From Aquabacterium sp. A3 (GTDB taxonomy: Bacteria; Pseudomonadota; Gammaproteobacteria; Burkholderiales; Burkholderiaceae_C): 64,000 nucleotides of DNA. Under the pieces are notes generated by a model that saw only the letters and a list, made by a program, of their open reading frames with translations, did no database searches and was not told where the DNA came from. Below are positions 11,282 through 22,501 of this stretch, one piece after another; position 1 is the stretch's first letter, and each line of letters opens with the position of its first letter. A program made the position numbers and the translations under genes. Where the stretch lies: assembly GCF_038069945.1 (NCBI RefSeq), contig NZ_JBBPEV010000002.1, forward strand, positions 248,001 through 312,000, in the 5' to 3' direction.

Positions 11282-12079
11282 TCAGAACGATCCATTGGTT
11301 TCGTAGCTCGCCCACTTGGCGTCCAGGTTCTGGATGAACTGCTTGTACTGGGTGTTGCCATCCGCAAAGCGCTTGTTCCAGGCGATGTTGGTGTAGCTCA
11401 CCGGGTCTGCTGCGGTGTTGGGGAAGAAGTGGTTGTCTCCCTCCAGCACGGCCAGGGCCTTGTGGGTGGTGTCAGGGATGGCGTCGTAGAAGGGCTTGGA
11501 GAAGGTGTCGACCCCGGCAATGGTGTCACCCGTGGCGCCAAAGATGATGGTGGGCACGGTGATGGAACGGAACGCCGAGCTGCTCAGGTTCCAGGGGGCA
11601 TAGGCCACTGCAGCTTTCAGCTTCGGGGTTTTGGCCGCCGCCAGCAGCGTGCCACCGCCACCCATGGACCAGCCGGAGGCCACCATGCGCGATGCATCCA
11701 CCTTGCCCGCTGCGTTGCCGCTGGAGACCTTGCTGCCAGCGTCCAGCGCCGCCAGGATCTGAGACGCGCGGCTGGACGGGAAGTCCAGCAGGGTGCGGGT
11801 GCCAATGGTCACCACCGAAAACCCGTGGGTGGCCAGTCGCTTGCTGATTTGGGTGATGGAGCTTTCGGGCGAAACAAAGCCAGGGCACACGGCCACCAGG
11901 GCATAAGAGCCGCCCGTCTTGGGGGCGTGGATGGTGGCCTTGCCATAGCCGCTGCCAGGCAGATTCTCCGACACAATGGTGTAAGGACCGTCGGTTTTGA
12001 GCTCATCGAGCGTCACCGCTGAGGCTGAGGTGGCCAGGGCCAAGGCGCTGATGGCCACGCAGAGTGCGGTTTGGTTCAT
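11282..12079 (-). CDS. Secreted PETase/cutinase-like alpha/beta hydrolase (putative polyesterase)
   Basis: This 265-residue precursor has a signal peptide of about 21 residues. The fold order follows the polyesterase-lipase-cutinase family: SGYGKATIHAP, PGFVSPESSI (oxyanion Phe68), LDFPSSRASQ, GWSMGGGG (Ser138), AYAPWNLSSS, FGATGDTIAGV (Asp185) and EGDNHFFPN (His217). Against the known Ideonella sakaiensis PETase, Trp137 and Trp163 occupy the places of its W159 and W185. Phe218 replaces its S238, as in ordinary cutinases, and the second disulphide (C203-C239 there) is absent. It acts outside the cytoplasm on an ester polymer or lipid. A foldase-like gene follows in the same operon. Activity on PET is not implied; cutin, PHA-like polyesters or small esters are all possible. 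Confidence 0.82.
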   Translation of the reverse strand: MNQTALCVAISALALATSASAVTLDELKTDGPYTIVSENLPGSGYGKATIHAPKTGGSYALVAVCPGFVSPESSITQISKRLATHGFSVVTIGTRTLLDFPSSRASQILAALDAGSKVSSGNAAGKVDASRMVASGWSMGGGGTLLAAAKTPKLKAAVAYAPWNLSSSAFRSITVPTIIFGATGDTIAGVDTFSKPFYDAIPDTTHKALAVLEGDNHFFPNTAADPVSYTNIAWNKRFADGNTQYKQFIQNLDAKWASYETNGSF

Positions 12080-12161
12080 GCTGTCTGTCCTTTGATGATG
12101 TGTGGGCGAAATCGATCGCCACAGTACATCGACAGTCGTTAAACATGAATAAGTACTATCC

Positions 12162-12746
12162 TCAGCGGTGCTCGAACTGGAATACGGCGGTGCTGGCCAT
12201 CAGATTGGGCCATCGCCGCACCACCTGCCCCTGGTGTATGCCGAAGGACTGCAGGATGTGCAAGCCATTGCGACGTGCCAGCACGCCAAAGTCGGCCAAG
12301 GTGGCCACCCGGATGTTGGGGGTGTCAAACCACTGGTAGGGCAGGGCCTTGCTCACGGGCATGCGGCCTTGCAGCACGCTCAGGCGGTGCGGCCAGTGCG
12401 CAAAGTTGGGGAAGCTGACAATGCCCATGCGGCCCACGCGCGCCGTCTCGCGCAGCATGGCTTCGGTGTTGTGCAGGTGTTGCAGCGTGTCCAGCTGCAG
12501 CACCACATCGAAGCTGTTGTCCTCAAACAGGCTCAAGCCTTCTTCCAGGTTGCGCTGGATGACGTTGACGCCGCGCTCGACGCAGGCCAGCACCTTGCCA
12601 TCGTCGATCTCGATGCCGTAGCCGGTGCACTGGCGGTGGTCGCGCAGGTAGGCCAGCAGCCGTCCATCGCCGCAGCCCAGGTCCAGCACGCGTGAGCCCA
12701 CCGGCACCAGCTCGGCAATCACCTGATGCACGCTGCGGTCGCTCAT
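12162..12746 (-). CDS. metW: Methionine biosynthesis protein MetW
   Basis: This 194-residue class I methyltransferase-fold protein has the SAM-binding motif [15 protein letters not shown] near residue 20 and [13 protein letters not shown] in the middle, both typical of MetW. The ATG overlaps the metX stop codon (ATGA), the usual translational coupling of metX-metW in proteobacteria. MetW binds MetX and is thought to support homoserine acylation. The pair is under the SAM-II riboswitch upstream of metX. Confidence 0.94.
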   Translation of the reverse strand: MSDRSVHQVIAELVPVGSRVLDLGCGDGRLLAYLRDHRQCTGYGIEIDDGKVLACVERGVNVIQRNLEEGLSLFEDNSFDVVLQLDTLQHLHNTEAMLRETARVGRMGIVSFPNFAHWPHRLSVLQGRMPVSKALPYQWFDTPNIRVATLADFGVLARRNGLHILQSFGIHQGQVVRRWPNLMASTAVFQFEHR

Positions 12747-13903
12747 GCCTTCACCTCCGTGGCGATGCGACGGTAGTAAGCCCGAACCAGCGCCATGTAG
12801 CGTTCGTCATCCAGCAAGAAGGCGTCGTGCCCGTGTGGCGCATCGATCTCGGCATAGGCCACGTCCCGCTGGTTGTCCAGCAAGGCCTGCACGATCTCGC
12901 GCGAGCGGGCTGGCGAAAAACGCCAGTCGGTGGTGAAGCTGATGACCAGGTAACGCGCTTTGGTGTGCGCCATGGCCGCGGCCAGGCTGCCGCCGTGTGC
13001 CATCGCGGGGTCGAAATAATCCAGCGCGCGGGTGATCAATAAATAGGTATTAGCGTCGAAGTAATCGCTGAACTTGTCGCCCTGGTAGCGCAGGTAGCTT
13101 TCCACCTGAAATTCAATGTCTTGTGTGCTGTAGCGCAGGCCCTGGCCGTGTTCGGCGCCCACGCGCTCGCGGCCAAACTTCTCGTCCATCACATCATCGG
13201 ACAGGTAGGTGATGTGGCCAATCATGCGCGCCACGCGCAAGCCGCGCCGGGGCACCACGCCGTGCTCGTAGAAGTGGCCGTGGTGGAAGTCGGGGTCGGT
13301 GACGATGGCGCGGCGTGCCACCTCATTGAAGGCGATGTTCTGGGCCGACAGGTTGGGTGCCGAGGCGATCACCAGGCAGTGGCGCACGCGCTCGGGGTAG
13401 AGCAGCGCCCAGGCCTGGGCCTGCATGCCGCCCAGGCTGCCGCCCATGACGGCCGCCAGCGTCTGGATGCCCAGCCGGTCCAGCACCCGGGCCTGGGCGT
13501 GCACCCAGTCTTCCACCGTCACCACGGGGAAGTCGGCGCCATAGACGCGGCCCGTGTCGGGATTGGTGTGCATGGGCCCGGTCGAGCCAAAGCACGACCC
13601 GGGGTTGTTGATGCAGATGACGAAGAATCGATCGGTGTCCAGCGGTTTGCCGGGCCCGATCATGTTGTCCCACCAGCCCTGGCTGCGGGGCAGGGGCTGG
13701 CCATCTTCACCGGCGTGCAGGCCGGCGGCGTGATGCGAGGCATTCAGGGCGTGGCACACCAGCACGGCGTTGCTGCGGTCGGCGTTGAGCCGTCCGTAGG
13801 TTTCGTACACCAGGGTGTAGTCGCGCAACACCGCCCCGCTTTGCAGAGACAGCGGGGTGCCGAAGTGCATGGAAGCGGGGGTGACGACCCCGAGAGAAGA
13901 CAT
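12743..13903 (-). CDS. metX: Homoserine O-acyltransferase (MetX)
   Basis: This 386-residue alpha/beta hydrolase-fold enzyme activates homoserine for methionine synthesis. Visible are [24 protein letters not shown] (a strong family signature), the nucleophile elbow [22 protein letters not shown] with the catalytic Asp, and PHGHDAFLL with the catalytic His. The donor may be succinyl-CoA rather than acetyl-CoA: MetX proteins coupled to MetW in proteobacteria are often homoserine O-succinyltransferases, and I cannot settle this from the sequence. Start ATG 13903 lies about 18 bases after an intrinsic terminator and has no clear ribosome site. The leader contains a SAM-II riboswitch. Confidence 0.95.
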   Translation of the reverse strand: MSSLGVVTPASMHFGTPLSLQSGAVLRDYTLVYETYGRLNADRSNAVLVCHALNASHHAAGLHAGEDGQPLPRSQGWWDNMIGPGKPLDTDRFFVICINNPGSCFGSTGPMHTNPDTGRVYGADFPVVTVEDWVHAQARVLDRLGIQTLAAVMGGSLGGMQAQAWALLYPERVRHCLVIASAPNLSAQNIAFNEVARRAIVTDPDFHHGHFYEHGVVPRRGLRVARMIGHITYLSDDVMDEKFGRERVGAEHGQGLRYSTQDIEFQVESYLRYQGDKFSDYFDANTYLLITRALDYFDPAMAHGGSLAAAMAHTKARYLVISFTTDWRFSPARSREIVQALLDNQRDVAYAEIDAPHGHDAFLLDDERYMALVRAYYRRIATEVKA

Positions 13904-13920
13904 GACGCGTGCAAAAACCC

Positions 13921-13957
13921 AAAAAAAACACCGGCCACTGTGACAGGGGCCGGCGTG
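13921..13957 (-). terminator. Leader terminator (attenuator) between SAM-II aptamer and metX
   Basis: Read on the minus strand, an arm ACGCCGGCC pairs with GGCCGGTGT around an inner CTG-TCA-CAG stem. Eight T follow at once, all within about 20 bases of the metX start codon. It lies in the metX leader and in the metX direction, so it must be read through for metX expression. This fits ligand-controlled termination by the riboswitch just upstream. Confidence 0.85.
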
Positions 13958-13962
13958 CAGCG

Positions 13963-14013
13963 CCCTTTTAGCAGCATTTCTTGAGCGCCCGCAAGCCGGA
14001 CAAATCGGCGCTT
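13963..14013 (-). promoter_or_regulatory. SAM-II (SAM-alpha) riboswitch aptamer of metX-metW
   Basis: On the minus strand the conserved SAM-II blocks occur in order: P1 arm AAGCGCC, then GATTTGTCC, GGCTTGC, P1 arm GGGCGCT, a short A-rich link AAGAAATGCT, and GCTAAAAGGG. This closely follows the known aptamer from metX leaders (GCGCUGAUUUAACC...GCAAGCGC...GCUAAAAAGGG). The aptamer begins right at the predicted transcription start, and an intrinsic terminator follows. It should bind S-adenosylmethionine and reduce metX-metW expression when SAM is plentiful. Confidence 0.87.
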
Positions 14014-14020
14014 TGCGGCA

Positions 14021-14048
14021 AGTGTAACGCCAAACGGCCTGGCCGCAA
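14021..14048 (-). promoter_or_regulatory. Predicted sigma-70 promoter of metX-metW
   Basis: On the minus strand TTGCGG is followed after 16 bases by TACACT. The expected start point, about 7 bases further, coincides with the first bases of the SAM-II aptamer, which supports the call. Confidence 0.65.
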
Positions 14049-14158
14049 GCGCGTATCGGATGTCACGATGTAGCGGTTCTTTCCCGCTCTGCCGTCTTGA
14101 CCGGCCGGGCAGGCCAGACGGTAGCATCGGGGCAAACTGTCCATGGAAGGAGCAGGTC

Positions 14159-15817
14159 ATGCCCCGCTGGTTGCTGCGTCTCGACGAGCATGTGCCCATC
14201 CGTTATGCCGTGTGGAGCCTGGCCTGGCTGGGCCTGGCGGTGGGCGCCTGGCTGCTGTTGATCGGGCGTGGTGGCTGGGGCTGCCTGCTGGCGGTGGTGT
14301 TGTGCGGTGGCCTGGTGCTGCTGGGCCTGCGGGACGTTCGCCAGACCTCGCGCGCCGTGTTGCGCAATTACCCGGTCATTGGCCACTTGCGTTATCTGCT
14401 GGAGTTCATCCGGCCCGAGATCCGCCAGTACTTCATTGAAAGCGATGCAGAAGCCGCACCGTTTTCGCGGCAGCAGCGCTCCTTGGTGTACCAGCGCGCC
14501 AAAGGCGAATCCGACAAGCGGGCCTTCGGCACCCACAAGGAAGTGCTGGCCCCAGGGTACGAATGGATCAGCCATTCGGTGGCCCCCACCGAGTTGCCCA
14601 CGCACGACTTTCGGGTGGTGATCGGCGCCGGCGGCACCTCGTGCACACAGCCCTACGAGGCCAGCCTCTTCAACATCTCGGCGATGAGCTTCGGGGCCTT
14701 GAGCGCCAACGCCGTGCTGGCGCTCAACCGGGGCGCCAAGAAGGGCAACTTCGCGCACGACACGGGCGAGGGCTCGATCAGCCGTTACCACCGTGAGCCC
14801 GGCGGCGACCTGATCTGGGAGATCGGCTCGGGCTACTTCGGCTGTCGCACGCCCGAGGGCCGCTTCGATCCCGAGCGGTTCAAGGCCAACGCCGGCTTGC
14901 CGCAGGTCAAGATGATCGAGCTCAAGCTCAGCCAGGGCGCCAAGCCTGGTCATGGGGGCATGTTGCCGGGCCCCAAGGTCACCCCCGAGATTGCCGAGGC
15001 CCGGGAGGTGCCGGTGGGTCAGGATTGCGTGTCACCCGCCCGGCACAGCGCCTTCGAGACCCCGCTGGAGATGGTGGCGTTCATTGAGCAACTGCGTCAA
15101 TTGTCGGGCGGCAAGCCCGTCGGCTTCAAGCTGTGCATCGGCCACGTTTGGGAATGGTTCGCCATGGCCAAGGCCATGCGCGAAACCGGCATCTGGCCCG
15201 ATTTCATCGTGGTGGACGGTACCGAGGGCGGCACCGGGGCGGCGCCCATGGAGTTTGCCGACCACGTGGGTGCGCCGCTGCAAGAGGGGCTCTTGCTGGT
15301 GCACAACACCCTGGTGGGCCTCGGTGAGCGCCACCGTGTGAGGATCGGTTGCGCGGGCAAGGTGGTCAGCGCGTTTGACATCGCGCGCATGATGGCGCTG
15401 GGCGCCGACTGGTGCAATGCGGCGCGCGGCTTCATGTTCGCGCTGGGCTGCATTCAGGCCCAAGCGTGCCACACCGGGCATTGCCCGACCGGCGTCACCA
15501 CGCAAGACCCGATGCGCCAACGCGCGCTGGTGGTGCCCGACAAGGCCGAGCGGGTGTACCGCTTCCATCGCAACACCCTGCACGCCCTGCAGGAATTGGT
15601 GCAGGCCGCTGGCTTGACGCACCCCAACCAGATCACGGCCGATCACATCCTGCGTCGCGTGTCTGACTTCGAGGTGCGCCGGCTGTCCAACTTGCTGGTC
15701 TACCTGCAGCCTGGCGAATTGCTGGCCGCCGAGCGGGGCGAGTTGCCCTGGCGTCAGCCTGGCTTCGAGCAGTACTGGCGCCGTGCGCGGGCAGACTCGT
15801 TTTTGCTGCACCCCTGA
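14159..15817 (+). CDS. Membrane-anchored FMN-binding glutamate-synthase-like oxidoreductase
   Basis: This 552-residue protein has two N-terminal membrane segments (about residues 14-65) joined to a domain homologous to the FMN/synthase part of GltB. Visible are SFGALSANAVLALNRGAKKG, GQGAKPGHGG-like LSQGAKPGHGGMLPG, VDGTEGGTGAAP (FMN phosphate loop) and three cysteines spaced C-x5-C-x4-C in CIQAQACHTGHC, matching the [3Fe-4S] ligands of glutamate synthase. It has no glutaminase domain and no GltD partner nearby, so it is not a normal GOGAT. ATG 14159 follows GGAAGGAG. Proteins like this are widespread and functionally uncharacterised. The true electron donor and substrate are unknown. Confidence 0.85.
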   Translation: MPRWLLRLDEHVPIRYAVWSLAWLGLAVGAWLLLIGRGGWGCLLAVVLCGGLVLLGLRDVRQTSRAVLRNYPVIGHLRYLLEFIRPEIRQYFIESDAEAAPFSRQQRSLVYQRAKGESDKRAFGTHKEVLAPGYEWISHSVAPTELPTHDFRVVIGAGGTSCTQPYEASLFNISAMSFGALSANAVLALNRGAKKGNFAHDTGEGSISRYHREPGGDLIWEIGSGYFGCRTPEGRFDPERFKANAGLPQVKMIELKLSQGAKPGHGGMLPGPKVTPEIAEAREVPVGQDCVSPARHSAFETPLEMVAFIEQLRQLSGGKPVGFKLCIGHVWEWFAMAKAMRETGIWPDFIVVDGTEGGTGAAPMEFADHVGAPLQEGLLLVHNTLVGLGERHRVRIGCAGKVVSAFDIARMMALGADWCNAARGFMFALGCIQAQACHTGHCPTGVTTQDPMRQRALVVPDKAERVYRFHRNTLHALQELVQAAGLTHPNQITADHILRRVSDFEVRRLSNLLVYLQPGELLAAERGELPWRQPGFEQYWRRARADSFLLHP

Positions 15818-15855
15818 GGCTGTGCGGCCGGGGAGCAGCCTGGAGGCGGCCCCGT

Positions 15856-16476
15856 TCAGGCCGAGGGCGGCGCGGTGTCCGTGAAGCTGGGCCGTTGCGC
15901 CAGCTTGTCGGCCAGCTTGGCCAGGTTGGGGTAGGGGTCTCGCCAGTCGATGTGGGCGAACCTGAAGTCCAGGTAGCCCAGCGCGCAGCCCACGGCGATG
16001 TCGGCCAGGCTGTAGTGGTTGCCGGCGCACCAGGGCCGATCACCCAAGCCCAGGCTCATGGCCTTCAGGCTGTGGTGCACCTTGTCAATCTGGCGGTCTA
16101 TCCAGGCCTGCGATCGTTGGGCTTCGGTGCGGCCGCTCCAGGTGGCCTCCATGCGCGCCAGCACAGCGGCGTCCAGCAGGCCATCGGCCAGCGCCTCCCA
16201 GGTGCGCACTTCCACGCGTTCTCGCCCGCTCAGGGGGATCAGCTTGCCCACCGGTGACAGGGTGTCCACATACTCCACGATCACCCGCGAATCGAAGATG
16301 GCCTCGCCCGCCTCCATCACCAGGCAAGGCACCTTGCCCAGCGGGTTGGATTGCGCAATGCGGGAATCTGTGGCCCACACGTCGTCGACCTCGAATTTGT
16401 AGTCGAGCTTTTTCTCGGCCAGCACAATACGCACCTTGCGCACGAAGGGGCTGGTCAATGATCCGATCAGTTTCAT
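15856..16476 (-). CDS. Glutathione S-transferase family protein
   Basis: This 206-residue protein has an N-terminal thioredoxin-like domain starting MKLIGSLTSPFVRKVRIVLAEK, the SNPLGKVPCLV cis-proline segment and DSRVIVEYVD, where glutathione binds. An all-helical C-terminal domain with YSLADIAVGCALGYLDFR follows. The SxxF/SPF motif near residue 9 suggests a serine-type GST, close to the E. coli YibF group. It transcribes away from the neighbouring membrane-protein gene. The substrate is unknown. Confidence 0.9.
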   Translation of the reverse strand: MKLIGSLTSPFVRKVRIVLAEKKLDYKFEVDDVWATDSRIAQSNPLGKVPCLVMEAGEAIFDSRVIVEYVDTLSPVGKLIPLSGRERVEVRTWEALADGLLDAAVLARMEATWSGRTEAQRSQAWIDRQIDKVHHSLKAMSLGLGDRPWCAGNHYSLADIAVGCALGYLDFRFAHIDWRDPYPNLAKLADKLAQRPSFTDTAPPSA

Positions 16477-16550
16477 TCTGTGTCGTGATGTGTGAATGAC
16501 GGGATTCTAGCCACCCGGATGACGTCGGTGAGGCCCCCACCTTTCAGGGG

Positions 16551-19321
<2,771 letters not shown>

Positions 19322-19488
19322 GGCGTCAAGACACCTCTGGGGGCCCGAGCCCGCCTCGCCCGTGCACCGGATGCTGTATGGGCGCGAACCCCCACCGCCA
19401 TCGGCCGCCGTGTGATTTGTCACATGGTCTGGCCGGCAGGCCTGACCTCCCCCACACCGGGGATGGTCGAGGGGTTGTATCGCGCCTA

Positions 19489-19503
19489 AACTGGTTTCCA
19501 GTT
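19489..19503. repeat. Inverted repeat upstream of PEP-CTERM gene
   Basis: AACTGG-TTT-CCAGTT is a perfect 6-3-6 inverted repeat about 46 bases before the GTG start of the PEP-CTERM gene. It could be an operator or a short RNA hairpin; no family is recognised. The rest of the purB-to-GTG gap shows no clear terminator. Confidence 0.4.
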
Positions 19504-19549
19504 GTAATCAGGTTTGCCCTTCCTGGGTGAAGCCCTTCAAGGAGTCGTC

Positions 19550-20347
19550 GTGATCAAGTCGTTTGCTCGCATGGCCGTGGCCGTCAGTTTGTCGGTGCCC
19601 GTGCTCGCCCACGCCAGCGTCTTGGCGGTTTCTTTTCCCGGCAACATCCTGTCGGTGGACACCGATGCCGGCACGGTCGGCTACCTCAGCACCGGCACGT
19701 TCCTGAATTCCTTGTCGCAAGGCGCCCAGCCCGGCCAGTTGTGGTCGGTCACGATGGACACCAACCGCCTGGCGCAAATCGACGCCACCACAGGCGCCGT
19801 CACACTGGGGCCGGCCATCTCCGGCATCCAGGGCGATGTCAGCATCCGTGGGCTGGCCTACACCGGCGGCCTGCTGTACGCCGTTCACAATCAGGGCGGC
19901 ATGTTCAAGATCGGTGCGGACGACCTCTACACCATCAACACCAGCACGGGCGCCGCCACCCTGGTGGGCAGCACTGGTTTCACCGGTGTACAAGGCTTGA
20001 CCACCGATGCCGGCGGCAACATGTTCGCCTGGGACGCCCAGCGGGGACTGTTGCGGGTCAACAAGGCCACCGGCGCCGCCACCGACGTGGGTGCAGCCCC
20101 GGGCGGTGTGGACATCCAGACCCTGGCCTTCGACGCTGATGGTGTGTTGTATGGCGCGGGCTATCACATCTACACCATCGATCCCGTCACGGGCCAACGC
20201 ACCTTGAGCACCCAGATGAGCACGTTCGTCGACATCCGCGGCATCGAGTTCATCAGTGCCGTCCCTGAGCCCAGCGCCATCGCTCTGGTGTTGGCCGGCG
20301 TCGGCATCGTGGCCGTGAGCGCTCGCCGCCGTAAAATGGCGGCATGA
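19550..20347 (+). CDS. PEP-CTERM sorting domain protein with beta-propeller-like repeats
   Basis: This exported protein of about 265 residues has a signal peptide (to about AHAS). The body contains repeating units of the kind [30 protein letters not shown] and [14 protein letters not shown], suggesting a DUF4394/YncE-like propeller. The tail is [25 protein letters not shown]: the VPEP motif, a hydrophobic stretch and an Arg cluster recognised by exosortase. GTG 19550 was taken as start because AAGGAG precedes it by 6 bases. The stop codon overlaps the pyrF start (ATGA). The exosortase itself is not in the window. A role at the cell surface or in extracellular matrix is inferred from the sorting signal. 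Confidence 0.88.
   Translation: MIKSFARMAVAVSLSVPVLAHASVLAVSFPGNILSVDTDAGTVGYLSTGTFLNSLSQGAQPGQLWSVTMDTNRLAQIDATTGAVTLGPAISGIQGDVSIRGLAYTGGLLYAVHNQGGMFKIGADDLYTINTSTGAATLVGSTGFTGVQGLTTDAGGNMFAWDAQRGLLRVNKATGAATDVGAAPGGVDIQTLAFDADGVLYGAGYHIYTIDPVTGQRTLSTQMSTFVDIRGIEFISAVPEPSAIALVLAGVGIVAVSARRRKMAA
20325..20343 (+). promoter_or_regulatory. Probable pyrF -10 element inside an inverted repeat
   Basis: GCCGCC-GTAAAAT-GGCGGC places a TAAAAT hexamer between perfect 6-base inverted arms, ending exactly at the pyrF ATG. With the usual -10 to start distance, transcription would begin at or next to the A of ATG, giving a leaderless message. The element lies inside the last codons of the PEP-CTERM gene. 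Confidence 0.5.
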
Positions 20348-21183
20348 TTTTCTGCGAACAACTGGCGGCCGCTCAGCGGCAACACGAGTCTTTGTTGTGT
20401 GTGGGCCTGGATCCAGAGCCCGCCAGATTGCCGGGGGCCTGGAAAGGCCAACCTGATCGCATCTACGATTTCTGCGCCGCCATCGTCGACGCCACCAAGG
20501 ATTTGGTGTGCGCCTTCAAGCCGCAGATCGCCTATTTCGCTGCCCACCGTGCTGAAGACCAGCTTGAGCGCCTGATGGCGCACATGCGCCGCGTGGCGCC
20601 TGGTGTGCCGGTCATCCTTGATGCCAAGCGAGGCGACATTGGCTCGACCGCCGAGCAATACGCGCACGAGGCTTTTGGCCGCTACCAAGCCGACGCCGTC
20701 ACGCTGTCGCCCTTCATGGGCTTTGACACGATGGAGCCCTTCCTGAAGTACCCAGGCAAGGGCGTGATCCTGCTGTGTCGCACGTCCAATCCGGGGGGCT
20801 CCGACCTGCAGAACCTGCGCCTGGCCGACGTCGAGGGCCAGCCGCGTGTCTATGAGCACATCGCCAAGCAGGCCCAGGGCCCGTGGAACACCAACGGCCA
20901 GATGGGCCTGGTGGTGGGGGCCACCTTCCCTGAAGAAATTGCCCGCGTGCGCGAACTGGCGCCCACCTTGCCCTTGCTGATTCCCGGGGTGGGTGCCCAG
21001 GGCGGTGACGCTGCTGCCACCGTGAAAGCCGGGCTGAGGACCGACGCCCAAGGCGCCATCACCGGCACCATCATCGTCAACAGCTCGCGCGCCGTGCTGT
21101 ACGCCAGCGGCGGTGACGACTTTGCCAGTGCGGCCCGCCGTGCGGCGATGCAGACCCGCGACGCCTTGAACGCTGCGCGCTGA
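20344..21183 (+). CDS. pyrF: Orotidine 5'-phosphate decarboxylase (type 2)
   Basis: This 279-residue enzyme of the last step of UMP synthesis contains [24 protein letters not shown], the catalytic loop [17 protein letters not shown] (Lys and Asp), and [14 protein letters not shown] with [10 protein letters not shown] at the phosphate site. The length of about 280 and the TSNPGG segment place it in the long type 2 group found in mycobacteria and betaproteobacteria. Its ATG overlaps the stop of the upstream PEP-CTERM gene by four bases. There is no ribosome site, but a TAAAAT hexamer lies 6 bases upstream. Confidence 0.96.
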   Translation: MIFCEQLAAAQRQHESLLCVGLDPEPARLPGAWKGQPDRIYDFCAAIVDATKDLVCAFKPQIAYFAAHRAEDQLERLMAHMRRVAPGVPVILDAKRGDIGSTAEQYAHEAFGRYQADAVTLSPFMGFDTMEPFLKYPGKGVILLCRTSNPGGSDLQNLRLADVEGQPRVYEHIAKQAQGPWNTNGQMGLVVGATFPEEIARVRELAPTLPLLIPGVGAQGGDAAATVKAGLRTDAQGAITGTIIVNSSRAVLYASGGDDFASAARRAAMQTRDALNAAR

Positions 21184-21234
21184 GCCTTCCAACATGGCCC
21201 ACAATCACCTGGCCGATGTTTTGCCTGGTGAGCC

Positions 21235-22482
21235 ATGACCGATTCCTCCAGCCCCTCGTCTCTGAACGCCCTGCGCATTGACCGCTCGGCCCCGACCGCG
21301 CGTGCGCGACGCCCCTGGGGGTGGATCATCGCCGGTGGGGTGTTGCTGGCGGGTGCGGCTGCGTGGTGGCTCATGCCCCGCCCGGTGCCCGTGCAAACCA
21401 CGGCCGTGGTCACGGCCACCGCCTCGCAACAGCACGTGGTGCTCACGGCTTCAGGCTATGTGGTGGCCCAGCGCCGCGCCGCCGTGGCGTCCAAGGCCAC
21501 CGGACGCCTGGTGGCGCTGAACGTGCGCGAGGGCTCGGTGGTGCGCGAGGGCGAGTTGATTGCCCGCATCGACGACAGCGATGTGCTGGCGGCCATCGTG
21601 GCGGCCGAAGCCGCCGTGCGCCAGGCCGAAGCCGGGGTGCGCCAGGCCGAGGTGGAGTTGGCCAACGCGCGTGCCGAGCTGGGCCGCAGCCGGGGGCTTC
21701 AGGCCCAGGGTTTCATTTCGCCGCAGGCGGTCGATGTGGTGCAAACGCGCGCCCAGGGCGCCCAGGCCGCTGTGGCGGCTGCGCGCGCCTCATTGGCTGC
21801 CGCGCAGGCCCAGGTCAAGGTGCAGCAGGTGGCCCGCAGCTTCACCGAGATCCGTGCGCCTTTTGACGGCGTGGTACTGGTCAAGAACGCCAATGTGGGT
21901 GACATCATCACCCCGCTGTCCAGTGCGGCGGGCACCCAAGGCGCCGTGGTCACCATGGCCGACATGACGACGCTGGAGGTGGAGGCCGATGTGTCAGAGG
22001 GCAGCCTGTCGAAGGCGCAGATCGGCCAGCCGGTCGAGATCGCGCTGGACGCCTTGCCCGGCGTGCGCTTCATTGGCGAGGTGGGCCGCATCGTGCCCAC
22101 GGTAGACCGTGCCAAGGCCACCGTGACCACCAAGGTGCGCTTCCAGCAGCTCGACCCGCGCGTGTTGCCCGAGATGAGTGCCAAGGTGGCGTTTTTGTCG
22201 CAACCCATCACCCAGGCCGATCTGCAGCCCCTGCTGGCGGTGCCACCGGGCGCGCTGGCACCGCACGGCGGTCAGACCGTCGTGTGGCGGGTGGTGGCGG
22301 ACGCCGCCGACGAGGGCTTGCTGACGGTTCAGCCCGTGCCGGTGACGGCCGGACGCACCTTGGGCGAGGTGCGTGAGGTCACGCCCGCTGAAGCCGGTGC
22401 CCTGAAGGCCGGCGACAAGCTGGTCGCACAGCCCGACGCACGGCTGCAGGCAGGCGGGCGCGTGCGGCTGGCGCAGCCCTGA
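21235..22482 (+). CDS. Periplasmic adaptor (membrane fusion protein) of an ABC efflux system
   Basis: This 415-residue HlyD/MacA-type adaptor has one N-terminal membrane anchor (about residues 27-47). A lipoyl half-motif GYVVAQRRAAVASKATGRL comes next, then an alpha-hairpin rich in Ala/Glu/Gln (about 120-200), the second lipoyl half IRAPFDGVVLVKNANVGDII, and a beta-barrel (MTTLEVEADVSEGSLSKAQIGQPVEI). It would link the inner-membrane transporter to an outer-membrane channel, which is not present here. ATPase and permease genes follow on the same strand, so this is the first gene of the cassette. The substrate is unknown. Confidence 0.9.
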   Translation: MTDSSSPSSLNALRIDRSAPTARARRPWGWIIAGGVLLAGAAAWWLMPRPVPVQTTAVVTATASQQHVVLTASGYVVAQRRAAVASKATGRLVALNVREGSVVREGELIARIDDSDVLAAIVAAEAAVRQAEAGVRQAEVELANARAELGRSRGLQAQGFISPQAVDVVQTRAQGAQAAVAAARASLAAAQAQVKVQQVARSFTEIRAPFDGVVLVKNANVGDIITPLSSAAGTQGAVVTMADMTTLEVEADVSEGSLSKAQIGQPVEIALDALPGVRFIGEVGRIVPTVDRAKATVTTKVRFQQLDPRVLPEMSAKVAFLSQPITQADLQPLLAVPPGALAPHGGQTVVWRVVADAADEGLLTVQPVPVTAGRTLGEVREVTPAEAGALKAGDKLVAQPDARLQAGGRVRLAQP

Positions 22483-22501
22483 TCGATCCTGAGACACGGC
22501 C

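Noticed and set aside
19322..19549. Sigma-54 promoter for the PEP-CTERM gene, as described for some PEP-CTERM regulons
   Set aside because: TGGCCGG-N4-CCTG resembles the consensus only weakly and lacks the conserved GC at -12.
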